From NCBI GenBank assembly GCA_001784725.1, contig MFRX01000010.1, positions 1,802-15,446 on the forward strand: a stretch of 13,645 nt of DNA, read 5' to 3'. This document shows, piece after piece, positions 6,790-11,654 of the stretch. The translations under genes and the position numbers were made by a program. Position 1 is the first letter of the stretch; each line of letters begins with the position of its first letter. Under the pieces are notes generated by a model. The model was not told the DNA's origin and did no database searches. It saw nothing but the letters and a program-made list of their open reading frames with translations. The stretch is from Candidatus Moranbacteria bacterium RIFCSPHIGHO2_02_FULL_40_12b. GTDB lineage: Bacteria > Patescibacteriota > Minisyncoccia > Moranbacterales > 2-12-FULL-40-10.

Positions 6790-7236
6790 ATGCAATACGA
6801 ACTATTCTACCTCGTCGGTGAATCTGATGAGCCGAATTTGGAAAAAATTAAAGAAAAAATGGATAAAATTATCCAGGATGAAAATTGCGCGCTTTTAGAA
6901 GCAGTAGTTTCCCGTAAAAGAAAAATGGCCTATGCGATTGAAAAGAAAAACCGGGGAACTTATATTGCCCGCCGTTTTGAAGCGCCTGAAAATGACGGAA
7001 GCGCGGAAGAAAAGAATATAATTAAGGACATAACCCATAAAATTAACTCGGACAAAGACATTCTCCGTTTTATAATCGTAAAAGCGGACGAGTTGCCTCC
7101 GCTCAAGGCCGAGGAAGCTCAAGGACCGGTTGCGCGCGCGCGGGAAAAGCCAAGGATGGAAGCCGTCAAGAAGGAAAGAACGCCCGAAAAACCGGAAAAA
7201 ATTGACCAAAAATTAGAAGAGATATTTAATATTTAA
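6790..7236 (+). CDS. rpsF: Small ribosomal subunit protein bS6
   Basis: bS6 binds the central domain of 16S rRNA together with bS18. The opening MQYELFYLV matches the first strand of S6. The conserved RKRKMAYAIEKKNRGTY segment (42-58) and LRFIIVKAD (92-100) follow. At 148 residues it is slightly longer than the E. coli protein, with a charged, Lys/Glu/Pro-rich tail from about 104. It is the first gene of rpsF-ssb-rpsR-efp, the usual bacterial order for the first three. No Shine-Dalgarno precedes the ATG; the leader there is AT-only. The gene probably falls under S6:S18 autoregulation through the upstream leader. Confidence 0.96.
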   Translation: MQYELFYLVGESDEPNLEKIKEKMDKIIQDENCALLEAVVSRKRKMAYAIEKKNRGTYIARRFEAPENDGSAEEKNIIKDITHKINSDKDILRFIIVKADELPPLKAEEAQGPVARAREKPRMEAVKKERTPEKPEKIDQKLEEIFNI

Positions 7237-7332
7237 TGATATGAATCACTAATCAACACGAATCCATCGCTAATAATCACGAATTAGAGATAATTCGAGA
7301 AAAATTAGAGTAGATTCGCGATTTAAATCATT
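7237..7332. repeat. Imperfect palindrome filling the rpsF-ssb gap
   Basis: The first 20 bases after about 7235 are an inverted copy (16 of 20) of the last 20 bases before the ssb start, beginning with aatgat and ending with atcatt. Between them the words aatcac(g/t)aat and their complements recur. The whole 96-bp gap is this structure. No T-run is present, consistent with read-through into ssb. Confidence 0.5.
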
Positions 7333-7791
7333 ATGAACGTGAACAAAGCAATTCTCGTCGGGCGACTGACCCGCGATCCGGAATTGCGCACTACTCAATC
7401 AGGCCAGACCGTTGTCACTTTCGGCTTGGCGACTAACCGGACCTGGACCGACAAAAACGGCCAGAAGCAGGATAAAACCGAGTTCCATAATATCGTTTTT
7501 TGGGGACGATTAGCGGAGATTGCCGGCCAATATCTCACCAAAGGCCAGGAAACGTATATTGAAGGACGGTTGCAGCACCGGACTTACACCGCCAAAGACG
7601 GGACGGAAAAAAGAATTACTGAAATAGTGGGCGAAATGATGCAGATGGGAAGCAAGCCGCAGGGAACAGGGTACCAACCAAAAAATTCCGCGCCAGTAGC
7701 GCCCCAGCCAGCCGCGCCAACCGAAGAAATTCCAACCATCAATCTGGATGACGAGCAGGGAGAAGTTAAAATAGAAGATGTACCGTTTTAA
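7333..7791 (+). CDS. ssb: Single-stranded DNA-binding protein
   Basis: SSB coats single-stranded DNA as a tetramer and recruits repair and replication enzymes through its C-terminal tip. Residues 1-107 form the OB fold: MNVNKAILVGRLTRDPELR at the start, the GQTVVTFGLATNR strand (24-36), FHNIVFWGRLAEIAGQYLTKG (51-71) and YIEGRLQHRTY (75-85). A Pro/Ala/Gln linker follows, and the protein ends with IEDVPF, a clear version of the acidic DDDIPF tip. At 152 residues the length is normal. Placement between rpsF and rpsR is the standard bacterial arrangement. The AT-rich start region has no Shine-Dalgarno. Confidence 0.98.
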   Translation: MNVNKAILVGRLTRDPELRTTQSGQTVVTFGLATNRTWTDKNGQKQDKTEFHNIVFWGRLAEIAGQYLTKGQETYIEGRLQHRTYTAKDGTEKRITEIVGEMMQMGSKPQGTGYQPKNSAPVAPQPAAPTEEIPTINLDDEQGEVKIEDVPF

Positions 7792-7796
7792 TTAAA

Positions 7797-7855
7797 CCTA
7801 CAACTAACCACCTACAACCCACAATGGTTGTTTGTTGTCGGTTGTGAGTTATAAG
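7797..7855. repeat. Hairpin-forming palindrome in the ssb-rpsR gap (CCTACAAC / GTTGTCGG words)
   Basis: The arms 7797-7824 and 7828-7855 pair at 21 of 28 positions around a 3-nt loop (7825-7827), giving a long imperfect hairpin. The left arm is cctacaac-type words, the right arm gttgtcgg-type. The right end, gttataagtcaaaat, runs almost to the rpsR start and nearly matches the sequence before efp. Confidence 0.6.
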
Positions 7856-7865
7856 TCAAAATTAT

Positions 7866-8072
7866 ATGGAGACAAAAATCTGCCATTTCTGCGCCAATAA
7901 AATGGATAAGATTGATTACAAAGACGCGTATCTGCTGCGCCGCTTTATGAATTCGCAGGGTAAAATTTATCCTCCCAAGAGGCATGGAACCTGCACTAAA
8001 CATCAAAGGAATTTGTCCAATGCCATAAAAAGAGCGCGAGTCATGGCGCTGGTGCCATTTGTAGTTAAATAA
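7866..8072 (+). CDS. rpsR: Small ribosomal subunit protein bS18, zinc-binding form
   Basis: bS18 pairs with bS6 on the 30S platform. The 68-residue protein has the core Y-K-D-A-x-LLRRFM (18-28), GKIYPPKRHGTCTKHQRNL (32-50) and IKRARVMALVPFV (54-66) of the family. C6, C9, C43 and H46 form a CxxC ... CxxH zinc site, so this is the C-plus type rather than the zinc-free type seen in E. coli. The N-terminal extension before the core is short. A palindromic gap precedes it and another follows; neither start has a Shine-Dalgarno. In many bacteria rplI (L9) follows here, but it is absent. Confidence 0.97.
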   Translation: METKICHFCANKMDKIDYKDAYLLRRFMNSQGKIYPPKRHGTCTKHQRNLSNAIKRARVMALVPFVVK

Positions 8073-8137
8073 ACTACCAACTCACGGCTTACGACCTACA
8101 ACTTGTTGTCGGTTGTTGGTAATTGGTTATAAGTTAA
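8073..8137. repeat. Second hairpin palindrome of the same vocabulary, rpsR-efp gap
   Basis: ACAAC (8098-8102) and GTTGT (8105-8109) sit around a 2-nt centre, and pairing extends outwards with mismatches and G-T pairs for about 24 positions. It shares gttgtcggttgt and the end motif gttataagt(c/t)aaaat with the ssb-rpsR gap, so the two gaps carry related elements. The end motif lies directly before the efp ATG. Confidence 0.55.
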
Positions 8138-8141
8138 AATC

Positions 8142-8699
8142 ATGCTCGGTATTACCGATATAAAAACCAGAAAAAATATCATCCTTAACGGCGAGCCTTT
8201 CGCCGTTCTTTATCATGAACACTCAAAAACCGGACGAGCCGGAGCGGTGCTTCGGACAAAAATTAAAAATCTGAAAACCGGAGCGGTTCTGGAAAGAACA
8301 TTTCAGGGCGCGGATAAAACTGAAGAGGCGGAAATCACAAAATCAAAAGCGCAATATTTGTATAAAGAAGCCGGTGATTATTTCTTTATGGATTCGGAAA
8401 ATTACGACCAATTTTCCCTGCCCAGAAGCGTGTTGGGAAACGCGCCGGATTATCTTGTTGAGGGAATGGAAGTCGTAATATTGAATTTCAGCGGCAATCC
8501 GATTAATATTGAAATTCCGGTAAAAGTGAAACTGAAAGTGGTTGAAGCGCCGCCGGGAATTAAAGGCGATACGGCAGGAAGCGGAGGAAAAGTGGTAGTT
8601 CTGGAAACAGGAATTAATGTGACTGCGCCGCTCTTTATTAAGGAAGGCGACGAGCTGATAATCAACACTGAAAAGGGAGAATATGCGGAAAGAGCTTAA
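8142..8699 (+). CDS. efp: Elongation factor P
   Basis: EF-P enters the ribosomal E site and relieves stalling at consecutive prolines. The 185-residue protein has the three-domain family length: KOW-like N-domain (1-62), middle OB domain with YFFMDSENYDQFSLPR (79-94), and C-terminal OB domain containing PPGIKGDTAGSGGKVVVLETG (137-157), the conserved family signature. The tip of domain I reads KTGRAGAVLRTK, so the residue normally modified is Arg32 rather than Lys. Arginine at this place is seen in EarP-rhamnosylated EF-Ps, but the local context differs from the usual SGRNAA, and no modification gene is in the window. It is the last gene of the operon, followed by a palindromic element and a terminator. 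Confidence 0.96.
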   Translation: MLGITDIKTRKNIILNGEPFAVLYHEHSKTGRAGAVLRTKIKNLKTGAVLERTFQGADKTEEAEITKSKAQYLYKEAGDYFFMDSENYDQFSLPRSVLGNAPDYLVEGMEVVILNFSGNPINIEIPVKVKLKVVEAPPGIKGDTAGSGGKVVVLETGINVTAPLFIKEGDELIINTEKGEYAERA

Positions 8700-8718
8700 A
8701 AAAGAAGTAAGAATAAAG

Positions 8719-8819
8719 AATTACCTTGAATTACGAAATGGATGAAAATCGCGGGAAAAGCCGAACCTTGAGGAACGATTTTCAGGGAGTAAAATAGTAT
8801 TTCGCAATTCAAGGGAATT
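8719..8819. mobile_element. MITE-like element with 21-bp terminal inverted repeats, full copy
   Basis: The termini 8719-8739 and 8799-8819 are inverted repeats at 19 of 21 positions. Inside, TGAAAATCG (8743-8751) pairs perfectly with CGATTTTCA (8776-8784), leaving a 24-nt loop. The element has no coding capacity. Thirty-six bases of its left part (8724-8759) recur exactly at 9182-9217. Short length, inverted termini and duplication suggest a non-autonomous mobile or REP-like element. No target-site duplication is obvious. Confidence 0.6.
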
Positions 8820-8834
8820 AAGTAAAAAAGTTTA

Positions 8835-8869
8835 TAAAATAAAAATTCCTTAAAGGAATTTTTATTTTA
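8835..8869. terminator. Perfect 35-bp palindrome, bidirectional terminator
   Basis: Arms of 17 bases (8835-8851 and 8853-8869) are exact complements about one central base. The core is AAATTCC and GGAATTT, followed on both strands by a T-rich tail. It lies after efp on the plus strand and 17 bp after the microprotein stop on the minus strand, so it can end both converging transcripts. Confidence 0.8.
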
Positions 8870-8885
8870 GCTTGATTCTTATCGC

Positions 8886-9038
8886 TTATATCAGTCCGAT
8901 ATTCCCAAAAAGAGTGAGTACCAGCATTGGCACTAACGCTAGTAATACCGCCATACCGATTTCCTCCTGCTCTTTTTCCTCCTGCGCCCTCCTTTCGCAT
9001 TCGGGGCATCCCGGACCTTGGCATTTTGTTTCTTCCAT
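8886..9038 (-). CDS. Putative 50-residue cysteine-motif membrane microprotein
   Basis: ATG at 9038 opens a 50-codon frame ending TAA at 8888-8886. The N-terminus has C6, C11 and C14 (KCQGPGCPECERR), a C-x4-C-x2-C pattern that could hold a metal. Residues 15-26 are highly charged (RRAQEEKEQEE). Residues 29-49 form one hydrophobic helix (MAVLLALVPMLVLTLFGNIG). This clean three-part layout is unlikely from non-coding DNA. It is bracketed by a consensus promoter about 100 bp upstream and a perfect terminator 17 bp downstream, so it can be an independent transcript. The start is preceded by AT-only sequence without a Shine-Dalgarno, as with most genes here. Frames overlapping it on either strand are weaker. 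Function unknown. Confidence 0.6.
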   Translation of the reverse strand: MEETKCQGPGCPECERRAQEEKEQEEIGMAVLLALVPMLVLTLFGNIGLI

Positions 9039-9081
9039 ATTAATTAAGGTTAATAATTAGATAATTTGGCTTATAAAAAGC

Positions 9082-9110
9082 AAAAAACGGGAATCCACCC
9101 GTCTTTTTTT
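9082..9110. terminator. Intrinsic terminator usable on both strands; possible attenuator
   Basis: ACGGG (9087-9091) pairs with CCCGT (9098-9102) around a 6-nt loop. On the plus strand seven Ts follow (9104-9110); on the minus strand six Ts follow the hairpin. On the minus strand it sits between the strong promoter at 9137-9165 and the microprotein start at 9038. Confidence 0.75.
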
Positions 9111-9130
9111 ATGGCGTTTTCCACGCCTCT
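9082..9130 (-). ncRNA. Candidate small RNA of about 50 nt (or attenuated leader)
   Basis: Transcription from the consensus promoter would start near 9130 and reach the terminator at 9082 about 50 nt later. The RNA would have two hairpins: GGCGT / ACGCC (9127-9123 with 9117-9113) closed by a GGAAA loop, then an A-rich linker, then the terminator hairpin. No start codon with a Shine-Dalgarno is inside; a GTG at 9124 opens only 17 codons. It may act as a small RNA or as a leader controlling read-through into the microprotein gene. No known RNA family is recognised. Confidence 0.45.
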
Positions 9131-9136
9131 TATTCC

Positions 9137-9165
9137 ATTATAGCAGATTTCCGGCGTAAAGTCAA
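9137..9165 (-). promoter_or_regulatory. Near-consensus sigma-70-type promoter
   Basis: The minus strand has TTGACT (9165-9160), exactly 17 bp, then TATAAT (9142-9137): 11 of 12 consensus positions with ideal spacing. It is the best promoter in the window. It points towards the candidate small RNA and the microprotein gene, away from recA. Confidence 0.8.
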
Positions 9166-9176
9166 ATACTTAATGT

Positions 9177-9242
9177 AATTCCCTTGAATTACGAAATGGA
9201 TGAAAATCGCGGGAAAAAGTTTGGCTTTGAGGAGCCCCCGCG
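9177..9242. repeat. Partial second copy of the MITE-like element
   Basis: Thirty-six bases (9182-9217) are identical to 8724-8759, and the terminal repeat 9177-9197 matches the right terminus of the full copy (as reverse complement) at 20 of 21. The right half differs: instead it closes its own hairpin through CGCGGG (9208-9213) and CCCGCG (9237-9242). TTGAGGA is kept in the loop of both copies. It abuts the stop of the cysteine-rich gene and may serve as its 3' end. Confidence 0.6.
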
Positions 9243-9246
9243 CTGT

Positions 9247-9438
9247 TTAACATTCGGCGCGGTTATCTTTTTCCGGATTATCCTTCTTTGAAAAAAATTT
9301 GCAGCTTCCATCGCTGAATATTTCATGCCCGTGGCATAACCCTCTTTTCTCATCTTCCAAATTAATCTGAAAATAGGCGCAATCCGCGCATGTTTTTTCT
9401 TGGGCTCCGATACCTGAATATTCGACGCAAATTTTCAT
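9247..9438 (-). CDS. Small cysteine-rich protein, possible iron-sulfur or zinc site
   Basis: The 63-residue protein has cysteines at 4, 17, 20, 35, 46 and 63, plus H36 and H38. The central pattern CADCAYF ... GLCHGHEIF ... GSCKFF has C-x2-C-x14-C-x10-C spacing. This resembles the high-potential iron-sulfur fold, where C-x2-C-x14-C is the usual start and the last cysteine lies in a G-x-C-x2-[FW] motif. A zinc site is an equal possibility. The gene follows recA by 16 bp in the same direction and may be co-transcribed with it. No signal peptide is seen. The ATG start lies in AT-only sequence. The fold assignment is a motif reading only. Confidence 0.65.
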   Translation of the reverse strand: MKICVEYSGIGAQEKTCADCAYFQINLEDEKRGLCHGHEIFSDGSCKFFSKKDNPEKDNRAEC

Positions 9439-9454
9439 ATAATAAATATATTAA

Positions 9455-10441
9455 TTATTCCTTTACTTTTTGGAAGACCGATTTTAAAATTTCTTTCGCT
9501 ATTTTCGGATTTTCCTTGAGATACAACTTGGCATTTTCTCTCCCGGTTCCCAGTTTTTCCGAATTGAACGAATAGGAATTTCCGGATTTGCCGACTATTT
9601 CGTATTTGACGGCCGTATCCAAAAGATCTCCGGTTTGGGAAATTCCCTCGTTATACATTATGTCAAATTCCGCGGTCTTAAATGGCGGCGCGACTTTGTT
9701 TTTCACGATTTTCGCTTTCACTCTGTTTCCTACCACCTCTTCTCCTTTTTTTATCTGGGCGCTCCTTCTCACTTCAATCCTCACTGAAGAATAAAATTTT
9801 AACGCCTGCCCGCCGGTAGTCGTTTCGGGATTTCCAAACACCACTCCGATTTTCATCCGGATTTGATTGATGAAAATAACTATAGTGTTGGATTTGGAAA
9901 TGATAGCCGTCAATTTTCGCAGCGCCTGGGACATAAGCCGGGCTTGGCGTCCCATATGATGGTCTCCCATTTCTCCCTCAATTTCCGCTTTCGGGACCAG
10001 CGCCGCTACCGAATCAATCACAATCACATCCACCGCGCCTGAACGCACCAACGCTTCCACGATATCCAGCGCCTGCTCGCCGTTATCCGGCTGGGAAATA
10101 AGAAGATCGTTTATTTTTACCCCGATTTTTTTCGCGTATTCCGGATCCAGCGCGTGCTCCGCGTCCACGAAAGCAGCCGTCCCTCCCTCTTTTTGGGCAT
10201 TGGCGATAATATGAAGGGCTAGGGTGGTTTTTCCTGACGATTCCGGACCGTAAATTTCCACCACTCGACCGCGCGGAACTCCCCCGATTCCCAGCGCGAT
10301 ATCCACTGAAACTGAACCGGTTGAAACCGTTTCCACGTCAACCTTGCGGACATCACCCAGTTTCATTATCACCCCTTCTCCGAACTTTTCTTTTATCTCT
10401 TCAATGACGCTGCTGATTGATTTATTTTTTTCTGTTGACAT
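9455..10441 (-). CDS. recA: Recombinase RecA
   Basis: RecA forms the ATP-dependent filament on single-stranded DNA for strand exchange and SOS signalling. The 328-residue protein shows Walker A GPESSGKT (65-72), catalytic E95 in FVDAEHALDP (91-100), Walker B VIVIDSVAAL (139-148), the QARLMSQALRKLT segment (166-178) and loop L2 with FINQIRMKIGV and FGNPETTTGGQALKFYSS (190-219). It is shorter than the E. coli protein (353) because the acidic C-terminal tail is nearly absent; it ends VFQKVKE. The ATG at 10441 lies in an AT-only context. The upstream neighbour is rodZ (85-bp gap), the downstream one the cysteine-rich gene. Confidence 0.98.
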   Translation of the reverse strand: MSTEKNKSISSVIEEIKEKFGEGVIMKLGDVRKVDVETVSTGSVSVDIALGIGGVPRGRVVEIYGPESSGKTTLALHIIANAQKEGGTAAFVDAEHALDPEYAKKIGVKINDLLISQPDNGEQALDIVEALVRSGAVDVIVIDSVAALVPKAEIEGEMGDHHMGRQARLMSQALRKLTAIISKSNTIVIFINQIRMKIGVVFGNPETTTGGQALKFYSSVRIEVRRSAQIKKGEEVVGNRVKAKIVKNKVAPPFKTAEFDIMYNEGISQTGDLLDTAVKYEIVGKSGNSYSFNSEKLGTGRENAKLYLKENPKIAKEILKSVFQKVKE

Positions 10442-10462
10442 AATTTTAATTAAAAATTAATT

Positions 10463-10477
10463 GATATCATCGATATC
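10463..10477. promoter_or_regulatory. Possible operator upstream of recA (GATATC-ATC-GATATC)
   Basis: Two GATATC hexamers separated by three bases form a symmetrical site 22 bp upstream of the recA start. It matches neither the E. coli LexA box (CTGT-n8-ACAG) nor the Gram-positive type (GAAC-n4-GTTC). A LexA-like site of another type or chance in AT-rich DNA are both possible. No clear -35/-10 pair could be fixed in this gap. Confidence 0.3.
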
Positions 10478-10526
10478 GCGACAGCATATATCTATAAGTA
10501 TAGTTGATAATTGAACATTTAGATAT

Positions 10527-11534
10527 TTATGGATTTTGATTTTTTGTAAAGACAACATTTTTTACCAACTCGGGATTATTGCCCAAGCTTCCTTTTTCCT
10601 GCCCATTGATTTTTATGAACGTGTCATTCCCTCTTTCCGAGCTGACGGCTATTTTTTCGCTGGCCTGGAAAATTTTAGCCGCTCCCGGATCAAGAGCGCC
10701 GCTATAAACAAGATTTCCGTCTATTTCTATGGAAACCCATACGGGATCTGATTTCGCGTAGATTTCCAATTCCATTTCATTCTGCCTTTCTTTTTCTGCC
10801 GCCGCGCTTTTTTCATTTTTTATTGATTCTTCCTGGTCAGCGCCGCCGCTGTCCTTCTGATTGGACTGGACTTTAATAATTTGCGCGGATTCCTTTTCGA
10901 ATTTATTCACCGCTTTCACCGTAATGGAATTTAACCCGGATTGCAAAATTACATTTTCACTGAACTCCCCGTTTTCTTTAACATTCACCTTTTGATCGTT
11001 GATGAAAACCTGCGCTCCCTTTTCAGTCAGTCCGGAAACTTGAATGGGATTGTCACCAGCCACCGACCCGTCTTGAGGACTGTATATCAGAAGCCGGGGA
11101 ATCGCAATGAAACTCTTGAGTTCTCCGTAAAAATACGCCAGTCCCGCTACTGCCAGAATTATAACCGCGGCAGCAGCAATGTATTTGGGAGTAATGACCA
11201 GTCCGGAAAAATTTATTGATTCCCACAATGAATTTTTATCTTTTCTTTTCTTAATATTTCTTTCAATGCCTTTTTCTCTCTCATAAAGCTTGACCAGCGT
11301 ATTTTCGTTTATACCCAGATAACTGGCGTAGCTTCTAATGAATCCCCTCGCGTAAACATCCGGGGGGAGCATGTTATATTCGCCGTTCTCCAGATACTCC
11401 AGGTATTTCACCTGAATTTTGGTATTTTTCGAAACGTCGTTCAAGCTTATCCTGCTTTCGCTTCTTATTTTCTTCAATCTTTCCCCCAGTTTTAATGAGT
11501 CGACTTTTTTTCTGACAAACCCGTTGCGTATCAT
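10527..11534 (-). CDS. rodZ: RodZ-like membrane protein with N-terminal helix-turn-helix
   Basis: RodZ links the MreB cytoskeleton to the elongation machinery in rod-shaped cells. Domain order fits: helix-turn-helix (17-80) with LGERLKKIR, SLNDVSKNTKI, YLEYLENGEY and LPPDVYARGFIRSYASYLG; a basic linker (91-102); one membrane helix (118-138); an Ig-like domain (147-222) with SPQDGSVAGDNPIQVSGLT; a Lys/Glu/Gln-rich linker; and a C-terminal beta domain (256-332) with PVWVSIEIDGNLVYSG, the DUF4115-type end. ATG at 11534 is chosen over the in-frame TTG at 11549 because it is the common start. Position between ftsK and recA recalls the spoIIIE ... ymfM (rodZ) ... recA order of Bacillus. Whether mreB exists in this genome cannot be seen. 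Confidence 0.8.
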   Translation of the reverse strand: MIRNGFVRKKVDSLKLGERLKKIRSESRISLNDVSKNTKIQVKYLEYLENGEYNMLPPDVYARGFIRSYASYLGINENTLVKLYEREKGIERNIKKRKDKNSLWESINFSGLVITPKYIAAAAVIILAVAGLAYFYGELKSFIAIPRLLIYSPQDGSVAGDNPIQVSGLTEKGAQVFINDQKVNVKENGEFSENVILQSGLNSITVKAVNKFEKESAQIIKVQSNQKDSGGADQEESIKNEKSAAAEKERQNEMELEIYAKSDPVWVSIEIDGNLVYSGALDPGAAKIFQASEKIAVSSERGNDTFIKINGQEKGSLGNNPELVKNVVFTKNQNP

Positions 11535-11585
11535 AATATAATGTAACAAAAAAATTTAACCGCGCCTCCGCTTGCATTTAAAAAA

Positions 11586-11613
11586 ATACTAACACAAATT
11601 TTTCCGACTGCAA
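11586..11613 (-). promoter_or_regulatory. Candidate promoter of the rodZ-like gene
   Basis: TTGCAG (11613-11608), a 16-bp spacer and TAGTAT (11591-11586), preceded by TGT, form an extended -10 promoter of the same kind as the one before rpsF. The start of transcription would be near 11579, with a leader of about 45 nt. A GGAGG at 11569-11565 is too far from either start codon to decide it. Confidence 0.45.
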
Positions 11614-11654
11614 ATATTTTTTTGTTTTTGGGTTTGTTTTTATTTTTAACTAAT

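Noticed and set aside
8818..9060. Overlapping 62- to 68-codon frames on both strands around the microprotein
   Set aside because: One runs through the perfect terminator palindrome, both lack domain-like character, and the 50-codon frame between them has the coherent Cys motif, charged linker and membrane helix.
10442..10526. SOS (LexA) box upstream of recA
   Set aside because: Neither CTGT-n8-ACAG nor GAAC-n4-GTTC is present; only the GATATC pair is seen and is listed at low confidence.
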